From Pseudomonadota bacterium (lineage in GTDB: Bacteria; Pseudomonadota; Alphaproteobacteria; UBA9219; RGZA01), in the NCBI GenBank assembly GCA_016195205.1, contig JACQAB010000177.1, positions 1 through 9,484 of the forward strand: a stretch of 9,484 bases of DNA, in the 5' to 3' direction. Both the position numbers and the translations under genes were made by a program. A model generated the notes under the pieces. That model did no database searches, was not told where the DNA came from, and saw only the letters and a list, made by a program, of their open reading frames with translations. This document shows positions 1 to 5,953 of this stretch, in pieces. Positions within the stretch are counted from its first letter, which is position 1; the number at the start of each line of letters is the position of its first letter.

Positions 1-44
1 ACCTTGGCAATCTTTTTGTTCTCATCAAAAATGACGTAAGGCAT
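1..44 (-). CDS. 5' end of a divergent gene, product unknown (partial)
   Basis: On the minus strand an ATG at 44-42 opens a frame that stays open to the window edge and gives MPYVIFDENKKIAKV. A weak purine-rich GAGA lies about 7 bases before the ATG. The residues look like the start of a small soluble protein, but 14 complete codons are too few to identify it. It would be transcribed away from the lipoprotein gene at 275, with the 230-bp gap between them serving both promoters. It may be a chance open frame. Confidence 0.35.
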   Translation of the reverse strand, partial: MPYVIFDENKKIAK

Positions 45-121
45 GGGCCTGTCTCGTTAACCATACGGCGCGGATTCGTCGCCTGATTTCCAGAAGTAAA
101 CTATGACCTCGATGGTTTAAC

Positions 122-153
122 AAGCTGTAAATCCCGTTAAGATTCAACAGCTT
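122..153. repeat. Small inverted repeat in the divergent intergenic gap
   Basis: AAGCTGT at 122-128 is repeated as its reverse complement ACAGCTT at 147-153, leaving an 18-base loop. The gap 45-274 otherwise shows no clear -35/-10 pair, tRNA or ORF. There is no U-run after the stem, so it is not a typical intrinsic terminator. It could be an operator or chance. Confidence 0.25.
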
Positions 154-274
154 TGCATATGCCCGGCCTCAAAATTCTCTTGCCTGTGCATAACCCCGAT
201 GCCATAGCTTGTCACCAGGCTCTACATGCCTGAGCCCTTCGCGTATTTTAATTTCCCGCATAAGGAATAATCCC

Positions 275-1498
275 ATGCCCCGCTCATCGCTTTATCGTAT
301 TACGCCCGTTTTCGCCGCGCTTATCCTAAGCGCGCTGCTCAGCGCCTGCGGCACCGGACAACGCAACGTCACGCTCGATGCCGCGCCCACCGATGTTGCC
401 CAGATTAAAAGCATCGCCATCGCCAGCATCACCGCACGTCCTTCCGAAACCTATGAGTTCATGCCCATCCGGCAGGGCAGTCTAGTGCGCGTGTTGACCA
501 AGTTCGAGAACGAGCTGTTTAATTACCTGCTGATGCACGGCTTTAACGTGGTCAACCCGGCAGTTAGCCGCGTGGCCTATGCCCATGAAACCGACTACGA
601 AGACCTGTATATCGCCAATTCGCCCGAGCTCCTGACCAATATTCAAAGTCCGGCGGAATTCAAATTCATCGCCAACAACATGAAAAAGCTGGCGACCCTG
701 CCCAACCTGAAGCCGGCGGCAACGTTTACCTCGTCGATTTATGAACCTTCCCAATACAACCTGGTTCCCAACATCAACCAGGAAAGCACCATGAACCCCG
801 GCACGCCTGATGTGGTGACCAGCGCCAACACCCGCGTTTTTGAGCAGCTTGAATTCGGCACCAATATATCCTCGCCCACCATGACAGTTCTTGGTGGCGC
901 CGATGACAGCCGCTGGCAGAACGGCGGCATGCGCCGCGCCATTGGTGAAATGACCCGCCGCATCGGGGCCGATGCCGCCCTGATCGTCGACGGCCATTTA
1001 CATCTTACCGCGCGCCAGGAAGGCTCGTTGCTGGCCGGTATTCTGGGCGGGGGCACCCGCCGCGTGGAGTTTGAAGGCACGGCCACGCTTATCCGCAACG
1101 ATGGTTCCATTATTTCCGTGGAAAGCTTCCAGGCTTTCTCGGAAGACCATGTCAGCGGAGATGAAACCTGGGACAGCCGCCCGCGTACTTTTGGCGGCGG
1201 CGCCCGTTTTGAACCCACGGCAGCGAACCTGAACGATCTTTCCATGCAGGCGGTGCGCCGCGCGGCGGACATGCTGGCAGGCATTTATTCCGGATATTAT
1301 TACAGCAGCGGCGCTGCCGATGAAGCCCCCGAACCCGCCGAAACAACCGAGCCGCCTGCGCAACAACCTCAACCACTGGCTGAGCCTCAATATCAATATG
1401 AATCTCAACCCGAGCCGAAGCCACAACCACAACCTCAGCCCATACAAACGGAGCCGCAGCCCGAACCACAGTTCAAGCCTGTGATTATCGAAGGATAG
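275..1498 (+). CDS. Putative lipoprotein with proline/glutamine-rich C-terminal tail
   Basis: This is a 407-residue protein that I do not recognise as a named family. The N-terminus is a lipoprotein signal peptide: a short basic stretch (Arg3, Arg8), a hydrophobic core (about 12-22) and lipobox LLSAC with Cys25, so the mature protein should be lipidated and anchored in the inner or outer membrane. The body (about 30-345) is a soluble alpha/beta-looking domain; a segment reading DAALIVDGHLHL is followed by a glycine-rich turn (GILGGG) and a strand-like region. From about residue 347 to the end the chain is low complexity, with many Pro, Gln and Glu residues in PQ/PE/PK pairs, as in periplasm-spanning linkers. 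The frame is open upstream to 209, but the ATG at 275 was chosen because AAGGAA lies about 8 bases before it and it puts the signal peptide at the terminus. It ends 34 bases before tatA on the same strand, so it may share a transcript with it. A CsgG/LpoB-like fold is possible but unproven. Confidence 0.8.
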   Translation: MPRSSLYRITPVFAALILSALLSACGTGQRNVTLDAAPTDVAQIKSIAIASITARPSETYEFMPIRQGSLVRVLTKFENELFNYLLMHGFNVVNPAVSRVAYAHETDYEDLYIANSPELLTNIQSPAEFKFIANNMKKLATLPNLKPAATFTSSIYEPSQYNLVPNINQESTMNPGTPDVVTSANTRVFEQLEFGTNISSPTMTVLGGADDSRWQNGGMRRAIGEMTRRIGADAALIVDGHLHLTARQEGSLLAGILGGGTRRVEFEGTATLIRNDGSIISVESFQAFSEDHVSGDETWDSRPRTFGGGARFEPTAANLNDLSMQAVRRAADMLAGIYSGYYYSSGAADEAPEPAETTEPPAQQPQPLAEPQYQYESQPEPKPQPQPQPIQTEPQPEPQFKPVIIEG

Positions 1499-1532
1499 GC
1501 AAGCGGGTGAGCCGGTGATAAGGTAATTCCCC

Positions 1533-1706
1533 ATGGGTCTGAGCTTTTGGCATCTTCTTATCGTTCTTGCCGTCGTGCTGATCATTTTCGGCGCGGGGCG
1601 CCTGCCGCGCGTGATGGGCGACCTGGGCAAAGGCATCCGCAGCTTCAAATCGGGCCTAGACGGCAGCGATAAGGACGACCCCTCAAAAATTGAAAAGAAA
1701 GATTAG
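1533..1706 (+). CDS. tatA: Sec-independent (twin-arginine) translocase subunit TatA
   Basis: TatA multimerises in the inner membrane to form the passage for folded proteins carrying twin-arginine signal peptides. The 57-residue product begins MGLSFWHLLIVLAVV, a single short membrane helix (about 5-20) with a polar His7 near its start, as is usual in TatA. Then comes the family hinge FGAGRLP (19-25) and an amphipathic helix with GKGIRSFKSGL (32-42), ending in a short charged tail (DGSDKDDPSKIEKKD). The TatA hallmarks FG...LP and the Phe of the amphipathic helix (Phe38) are present. AAGG lies about 9 bases before the ATG. At 57 residues it is at the short end for TatA. Position directly before tatB and tatC supports the call. 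Confidence 0.93.
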   Translation: MGLSFWHLLIVLAVVLIIFGAGRLPRVMGDLGKGIRSFKSGLDGSDKDDPSKIEKKD

Positions 1707-1709
1707 GGA

Positions 1710-1780
1710 CTAGGGGACTCAGGGGCTGAGGGGCTAAGAATGCACTTGTTTCTCACCCTCAGCCCCCAAGCCCCTTAGCC
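1710..1780 (+). repeat. Imperfect palindrome between tatA and tatB
   Basis: The left arm (about 1710-1740) consists of three AGGGG units (AGGGGACTC, AGGGGCTG, AGGGGCTA). The right arm (about 1750-1780) is close to its reverse complement (CTCAGCCCCC, CCCCTTAGCC), with a few mismatches and a loop of about 9 bases. RNA from this stretch should fold into a long G/C-rich hairpin. It could limit read-through or protect the tatA end of the mRNA, giving more TatA than TatB/TatC. It reaches almost to the tatB ATG, and no ribosome binding site is visible there. It may equally be a copy of a dispersed intergenic repeat. Confidence 0.6.
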
Positions 1781-1784
1781 TCTC

Positions 1785-2117
1785 ATGTTTGGCATTAGCT
1801 GGCCCGAAATTCTGCTGATTGGCATCGTGGCGGTGATCGTCATCGGCCCGAAAGACCTGCCGCCGCTGATGCGCCAGGCCGGGCGCTTGGCGCGCAAGGG
1901 CCGCGCCATGTGGGACGAGTTGCGCCAGCATTGGGAAGACCTTCCCAACCAGGTGGGCCTGGAAGACATGCGGCGCGAGGCCGACCGGCTGCAGAAAAAA
2001 AGCTATGCGCCATTCCTGGGCGATGCCGAACCGCCCATGCCTGAAGCCGAAGCCATGAGCGGGGATGATGCCCTGACGCCGAATAGTTCCAAGCCCAAAG
2101 CGGGGAAGAAGGCATGA
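1785..2117 (+). CDS. tatB: Sec-independent protein translocase subunit TatB
   Basis: TatB pairs with TatC in the inner membrane to form the receptor for twin-arginine signal peptides. The 110-residue product starts MFGISWPEILLIGIVAVIVIGPKDLPPLMRQAGR in frame: one membrane helix (about 6-21) with the TatB-typical Glu8, the hinge GPKDLP (21-26), then a long charged amphipathic region with many Arg, Lys and Glu (27-75). The C-terminal third is Pro/Glu/Lys-rich and looks disordered. Glu8 and GPxxLP separate it from TatA. Its stop codon overlaps the tatC start (ATGA at 2114-2117), implying translational coupling. No Shine-Dalgarno sequence precedes its own ATG, where the palindrome ends. Confidence 0.94.
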   Translation: MFGISWPEILLIGIVAVIVIGPKDLPPLMRQAGRLARKGRAMWDELRQHWEDLPNQVGLEDMRREADRLQKKSYAPFLGDAEPPMPEAEAMSGDDALTPNSSKPKAGKKA

Positions 2118-2890
2118 ACGAAACCCCGTTGCTTTCGCACTTGATTGAACTGCGCAACCGGCTGGTGTGGTGCGTGGCGGTGCTGGCCGCGGCATTTGTG
2201 GTTTGTTACTTCTTCGCCAAGCCGATCTACGGCTTTCTGGTGGAACCGCTGGCCCGCATCCTTGCGGCCAAGGGCGGCAACCACGCCATGATCTTCACGC
2301 AGTTGACCGAGGCGTTTTTCACCTATTTAAGCGTGGCGCTGTGGGCGGCGTTTTTCGTCACCAGCCCGTTTATTCTTATTCAGCTTTGGAAATTCATTGC
2401 GCCCGGACTTTATGAGCATGAACGGAAAATGTTTTTGCCCTATCTGCTGGCCACGCCGGTGCTGTTTCTGGCGGGCGCGTCTTTGGCCTATTACGCCGTG
2501 TTTCCAGCGGCATGGAGCTTTTTCCTAAGCTTTGAAACGCCGGCGGGGCCGGGCGGGCTGCCCATTCAATTGCAGGCAAGGGTAGGGGATTACCTTAGCC
2601 TTGCCATGTCGCTGATCCTGGCTTTCGGTTTTTCGTTTGAGTTACCGCTGGCGCTGGTGCTGATGGTGCATGCGGGCATGATCCAGGTGACCGATCTGCG
2701 CCGCTTCCGCCGCTATGCCATCGTTACGGCTTTTATAGTCGCCGCCATTTTTACCCCGCCCGACGTGCTTAGCCAGCTCAGCCTGGCCATTCCGCTTTGC
2801 CTGCTGTACGAGGCGGCGATTATCGCGGCCGGCTTCGTGGAAAAGGCCCGGATTACCGCAAAAGAGCGCGAAGAAACGCAGGCGTCTTGA
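2114..2890 (+). CDS. tatC: Sec-independent protein translocase subunit TatC
   Basis: TatC is the polytopic inner-membrane core that recognises the twin-arginine motif. The 258-residue product is of normal length and has the expected six hydrophobic segments (about 18-35, 68-90, 110-132, 160-184, 200-214 and 222-241). Family motifs are clear: HLIELRNRL near the start, FTQLTEAF (61-68), the cytoplasmic loop KFIAPGLYEHER (93-104), FSFELP in the fifth membrane segment (Glu176), and TPPDVLSQ (214-221). Phe94 and Glu103 fall at the same numbers as the residues that contact the signal peptide in E. coli TatC. GAAGAAGG just before the ATG, inside tatB, is a good ribosome binding site. The tail after residue 245 is charged and cytoplasmic. 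Confidence 0.97.
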   Translation: MNETPLLSHLIELRNRLVWCVAVLAAAFVVCYFFAKPIYGFLVEPLARILAAKGGNHAMIFTQLTEAFFTYLSVALWAAFFVTSPFILIQLWKFIAPGLYEHERKMFLPYLLATPVLFLAGASLAYYAVFPAAWSFFLSFETPAGPGGLPIQLQARVGDYLSLAMSLILAFGFSFELPLALVLMVHAGMIQVTDLRRFRRYAIVTAFIVAAIFTPPDVLSQLSLAIPLCLLYEAAIIAAGFVEKARITAKEREETQAS

Positions 2891-2916
2891 TGAAGCGGCA
2901 GAAAACCCTTTACCTT

Positions 2917-2990
2917 GTCATGCCCGCGAAGGCGGGCATCCATCTAAAAAGACTCTTTTTTCAGATGGACCCCCGCCTACGCGGGGGTAC
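2917..2990. repeat. REP-like paired palindrome, element 1 (tatC-serS gap)
   Basis: GTCATGCCCGCGAAGGCGGG begins a small palindrome at 2917-2945, and an inverted, slightly diverged copy ends at 2990 (2963-2990, core CCCCCGCCTACGCGGGGG). Each half folds by itself, and the two halves also pair with each other around a loop containing six Ts. Elements of the same build recur at 5795 and 6775. It fills most of the 120-bp gap between tatC and serS and could act as a transcription terminator or an mRNA-stabilising hairpin. Confidence 0.8.
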
Positions 2991-3010
2991 GGTTAGAGAA
3001 AGTTAAAAAA

Positions 3011-4444
3011 ATGCTCGATATCAAATACATCCGCGATAATCCTGACGCGCTCGACCAGGCCCTGCAAAAGCGCGGGCAGCCGGTCGCCGCGAAGCAGATC
3101 CTTGGCCTGGATAAGGAGCGGCGCGGCATTCAAACACAGCTTCAGGAATTGCAGCAGAAGCGCAACGACACCTCAAAAAAAATCGGTGAACTGAAGCGTA
3201 CCGGTGCCGACGCCACCGCGCTGATGGAACAGGTGGCCCACGACAAAAACCTAATGGCCGAGTTGGAAGCCGAAGAAAAAGAACTGGCGGTAGAACTAGA
3301 TAAATTTTTAGCCACCATTCCCAATATTCCTGCTCCTGACGTTCCAGAAGGAAAGGACGAAAAAGGAAATGTAGAACAGCGTCGGTTTAAAGAGCCTACA
3401 CGCAAGAATAATTCCAAAGAACATTTTGAAATCGGAGAAAATCTAGGGCTAATGGATTTTGATACAGCTGCTTTGTTATCTGGGGCGCGGTTTACCTTAT
3501 TGAAAGGTCAATTAGCAAAACTTGAACGTGCTCTAGGTAATTTTATGCTCGACATGCATACCAAAGAATTTGGTTATACTGAAATATCTCCGCCGCTGTT
3601 GGTGCGCGAGCAAATCATGTTCGGTACCGGACAATTGCCAAAATTTCGAGAAGATCAATTTCAAGTTCGTGATTTAACCCCCGATGAATCTAGAGGCATT
3701 TTTCTTCAGTTATCATTGGAGGAAATGGTAGATAAAAAAAATTACTTTCAAACGGAGCGTTATGAGAACGGGGTGCGTGTTGTTTCTTACACTGAAGAAG
3801 GGGAAAAAAGGTTTAACCATCTTTATGAACAAAAAGGAGGCCTTTGGCTTATCCCTACCGCCGAGGTTCCGTTGACTAACATTGTTCATGATGAAATTGT
3901 CGATGAAGCCCAGCTTCCCATGCGTTTCGTCGCCAAGACACCTTGTTTCCGCGCCGAGGCCGGGGCGGCGGGGAAAGACACGCGCGGCATGCTGCGCCAG
4001 CATCAGTTTTATAAGGTGGAGTTGGTCAGCATCACCACGCCCGATCAATCGGAAGCCGAGCATCAGCGCATGACCGAAGCCGCCGAAACCGTGTTGAAGC
4101 GGCTGGAACTGCCGTTCCGCACCATGGCGCTGTGCGCGGGCGATATGGGCTTTGCCGCGCGCAAAACCTTTGACATCGAAGTGTGGCTGCCCGGCCAAAA
4201 TACTTACCGCGAAATCTCAAGCTGCTCGAACTGCGGCGATTTCCAGGCCCGCCGCATGAAGGCCCGGTTCAGAAAAACCGGGGATAAGTCGCCGCAATTC
4301 GTTCACACGCTTAACGGGTCGGGCGTGGCGGTGGGGCGCTGCCTGATCGCGATCCTTGAAAATTACCAGCAGGATGATGGCAGCGTGGCCATTCCCGCGG
4401 CCCTGCGGCCTTATATGGATGGATTAGAAGCCATCAAGCCCTAA
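3011..4444 (+). CDS. serS: Serine--tRNA ligase (SerRS), mosaic and with an extra insertion
   Basis: The enzyme charges tRNA-Ser (and tRNA-Sec) with serine in the cytoplasm. Residues 1-110 form the N-terminal tRNA-binding coiled coil (MLDIKYIRDNP start, long Glu/Lys/Gln helices). The class II catalytic domain follows: TAEVPLTN (283-290), motif 2 around FRAEAGAAGKDTRG, SSCSNCGDFQARR, and motif 3 GSGVAVGRCLIAILENYQ near the end. At 477 residues it is about 45-50 longer than the usual 425-430. The excess lies between DQFQV (215-219) and GLWLIPTAEV (starting at 277), where the family normally has only a short connector. DNA from about 3290 to 3900 is 40% GC, with TTA and AGA codons, while both sides are near 62% GC. 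The reading frame and catalytic motifs are intact, so it should be functional. GAGAAAG about 8 bases before the ATG is a modest ribosome binding site. Confidence 0.96.
   Translation: MLDIKYIRDNPDALDQALQKRGQPVAAKQILGLDKERRGIQTQLQELQQKRNDTSKKIGELKRTGADATALMEQVAHDKNLMAELEAEEKELAVELDKFLATIPNIPAPDVPEGKDEKGNVEQRRFKEPTRKNNSKEHFEIGENLGLMDFDTAALLSGARFTLLKGQLAKLERALGNFMLDMHTKEFGYTEISPPLLVREQIMFGTGQLPKFREDQFQVRDLTPDESRGIFLQLSLEEMVDKKNYFQTERYENGVRVVSYTEEGEKRFNHLYEQKGGLWLIPTAEVPLTNIVHDEIVDEAQLPMRFVAKTPCFRAEAGAAGKDTRGMLRQHQFYKVELVSITTPDQSEAEHQRMTEAAETVLKRLELPFRTMALCAGDMGFAARKTFDIEVWLPGQNTYREISSCSNCGDFQARRMKARFRKTGDKSPQFVHTLNGSGVAVGRCLIAILENYQQDDGSVAIPAALRPYMDGLEAIKP
3290..3900 (+). other. Low-GC central segment of serS, probable recombinant tract
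   Basis: By hand count, the ten 60-base lines from 3301 to 3900 hold 241 G/C in 600 bases (40%), each line between 35% and 45%. The line at 3181 has 63% and the line at 3901 has 62%. The change is abrupt at the right (about 3895-3905) and runs over some tens of bases at the left (3241-3300). Six in-frame TTA leucine codons and an AGA fall inside; I found none in the first 93 codons and one TTA near the 3' end. The segment encodes the start of the catalytic domain plus the unusual insertion. The simplest reading is replacement of the middle of serS by homologous recombination with a lower-GC donor. Confidence 0.75.
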
Positions 4445-4446
4445 AG

Positions 4447-4545
4447 CCCCCCTCCCTTCGGGAGGGGCTGGGGGAGGGCATCCTCCTCCCGATCTAGATC
4501 ATGCTTGGTAAGGCCCTCCCCTTTATCCCCTCCCGAAGGGAGGGG
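4447..4545. repeat. Double-hairpin inverted repeat after serS, possible terminator
   Basis: CCCCTCCC-TTC-GGGAGGGG (4449-4467) and CCCCTCCC-GAA-GGGAGGGG (4527-4545) are two perfect 8-bp hairpins. The outer 30 or so bases at each side (about 4447-4480 and 4512-4545) are also reverse complements of each other, with AGGGC/GCCCT at the inner ends. The second hairpin is followed by AAATATTT. Because the first begins 3 bases after the serS stop codon, it may terminate the tat-serS transcript. It looks like a dispersed repeat of a different family from the CCCGCG elements. Confidence 0.7.
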
Positions 4546-4606
4546 AAATATTTCACAATCCGATTCGCTGCCTGTACTGACAGCCCGGGTTCTTTCTGCT
4601 TCCCTG

Positions 4607-5761
4607 ATGCCCATGTTCATCCGGCTTCTTCAATATGTCGGCTTTGGCCTGATCTTTTTCGCCTTCTCAGGCTGCAGCGATGCGCCTGATGGCCAGACAT
4701 CGCCGTCGGTCATCACCATGCCCGTGCAGGCGCAGGCGGGTGAAACGGTTGAGGTCCAACCCGGCGACACGGTCTATAGCGTGGCGCGGCGCTATAAGGT
4801 GCCGATGAGTGATGTTATCAGCCTCAACCAGCTTAAAGCACCGTTCGTTCTTCAAGCGGGATCATCGCTGGTGCTGCCCGCCAAAGACATCATGATGGCG
4901 CCCAGCGTGGCTGAGAAAAAGGCCGCCGAAACTAAAATCGCCGAAGGGCAGGCGGTGGCCAAACGCAAAGTTCCGCTCGAAAAGATCCCGGGGGTGGAAT
5001 TATACAAGCAAGTGGCCGTGCCCGACGAAAACACCCCCGGCGCGCCTGAAAACGTGGTGGATGAGCGCGCCGCCGCGGCCCAGGCGCAGAACGACGTGGT
5101 GATTTATGCCCCCGCCCAGCAAAAGGCCATGACAAGCATAACAGCGGATATCAACCGCAAGCCGGTGCTTCTGGGCTCATTCCAGAAGGGGCCCAGCCCC
5201 ATTACTCAGCAGTTGAACCTGAAGCCCATGCCTTATGACCCACGGCGCGCACGGCTGGCCAGTGCTTCACCGCCACCACCACCTCCTCCATCCGCGCCAG
5301 CAGCAGGGCCGGGGCTGAAGCCGCCCATGTTCCAGGGCAGAAACGCGCCGCCCGTTTCGCCCGACAAAATGGTGATGCCCGGAAGGTTTATCTGGCCGGT
5401 GCATGGCCGCATGGTTTCGGGCTTTGGTCTGAAGCCCGGCGGGCTGCGCAACGACGGCGTGAACATCGCCGTGCCCATGGGCACGCCGGTGGCCTCAGCC
5501 GACGGCGGCACGGTGGCCTATGCCGGCAATGAAATTCCCGGTTTCGGCAATGTGGTGATGGTGCGCCATGCGGGCGGGTGGATCACGGCCTATGGGCATC
5601 TGGAACGCGTGCTGGTGGCGCGCGACACCATCGTGGCCAAGGGTGATGTTCTGGGCACGGCAGGAACCTCGGGCGGCTTGAACAGCCCGCAACTGCATTT
5701 CGAGATCAGAAAAGGCGCCGAGGCGCTTGATCCCATGCGATATCTAAGCGCGCAGATGTAA
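4607..5761 (+). CDS. LysM and degenerate M23 (LytM) domain lipoprotein, NlpD/DipM-like
   Basis: This is probably a periplasmic peptidoglycan-binding factor that activates cell-separation amidases rather than cutting the wall itself. The 384-residue product has a lipoprotein signal (hydrophobic 5-20, lipobox FSGC, Cys23), a LysM module (about 47-92, QPGDTVYSVARRYKV...), an Ala/Pro/Lys-rich linker with a run of prolines near 220-230, and an M23/LytM domain (about 259-380). The usual zinc-ligand motif HxGxD is NDGVN here (Asn282, Asn286), and HxH is QLH (Gln362, His364); only the His of AYGH (331) and His364 remain. That pattern of lost ligands is known from amidase activators such as NlpD and EnvC. 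The frame is open upstream from a TTG at 4505, but that stretch runs through the hairpin repeat; ATG 4607 places the signal peptide correctly (ATG 4613 is equally possible). No clear ribosome binding site is seen. Position downstream of tat-serS is typical for Alphaproteobacteria. Confidence 0.88.
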   Translation: MPMFIRLLQYVGFGLIFFAFSGCSDAPDGQTSPSVITMPVQAQAGETVEVQPGDTVYSVARRYKVPMSDVISLNQLKAPFVLQAGSSLVLPAKDIMMAPSVAEKKAAETKIAEGQAVAKRKVPLEKIPGVELYKQVAVPDENTPGAPENVVDERAAAAQAQNDVVIYAPAQQKAMTSITADINRKPVLLGSFQKGPSPITQQLNLKPMPYDPRRARLASASPPPPPPPSAPAAGPGLKPPMFQGRNAPPVSPDKMVMPGRFIWPVHGRMVSGFGLKPGGLRNDGVNIAVPMGTPVASADGGTVAYAGNEIPGFGNVVMVRHAGGWITAYGHLERVLVARDTIVAKGDVLGTAGTSGGLNSPQLHFEIRKGAEALDPMRYLSAQM

Positions 5762-5762
5762 C

Positions 5763-5950
5763 TGCCATTCAAGCTGACCTCATCCCCAAGAATAGTCACC
5801 CCCGCGAAGGCGGGGGTCCATGGCAACCACCTCTCACCCTGATAGGTTTCTGCCATGGATGCCAGCATTCGCTGGCATGACATTTTTTGTTTTGAGAATT
5901 TTCTAAAATTAATAAAAACAAATGCGTTATTTTTTGCTATCCCTGGAGAC
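5763..5950 (+). repeat. Direct repeat copy A, upstream of the DUF347-type gene
   Basis: This stretch matches 6743-6934 along its length. The first 58 bases line up without gaps at an offset of 980 (few mismatches; GCCATT, ATCCCCAAGAATAGTCACC). A GC palindrome pair and a diverged spacer follow. The match then resumes through GGCATGACATTT, TTGTTTT, AGAATT, TCTAAAATT, AAAACAAA and ends at the ribosome binding site GGAGAC. The AT-rich second half (5881-5944) probably contains the promoter of the gene at 5954, although no convincing -35/-10 pair stands out. Confidence 0.75.
5795..5881. repeat. REP-like paired palindrome, element 2
   Basis: The left half is GTCA followed by CCCCCGCGAAGGCGGGGG and TCCA (5795-5820). 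The right half, in inverted orientation, is TGGATGCCAGCATTCGCTGG with CATGAC (5856-5881), diverged in its core but with both ends kept. It starts 33 bases after the LytM lipoprotein stop codon and could terminate that transcript. It lies inside direct repeat copy A. Confidence 0.75.
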
Positions 5951-5953
5951 ATA

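Noticed and set aside
45..274. tRNA or small RNA in the first intergenic gap
   Set aside because: No cloverleaf, T-arm consensus or terminator with a U-run could be found; only a weak 7-bp inverted repeat is present.
482..997. Minus-strand open frames across the lipoprotein gene (482-997, 739-1284, 998-1648)
   Set aside because: These are mirror frames of a GC-rich coding sequence, with no ribosome binding sites or recognisable domains, and they conflict with a gene that has a good signal peptide and start.
3011..4444. serS considered as a frameshifted or broken gene because of its composition change
   Set aside because: The frame is open for 477 residues, and the N-terminal coiled coil and class II motifs 2 and 3 are intact, so it reads as one functional gene.
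4505..4606. Upstream TTG start for the LysM/M23 lipoprotein
   Set aside because: The added 34 residues are translated from the hairpin repeat and would bury the lipoprotein signal peptide inside the chain.
5855..5953. Upstream ATG start for the DUF347-type protein
   Set aside because: The 33 extra codons are read through palindrome and AT-rich promoter-like DNA; GGAGA before ATG 5954 marks a better start.
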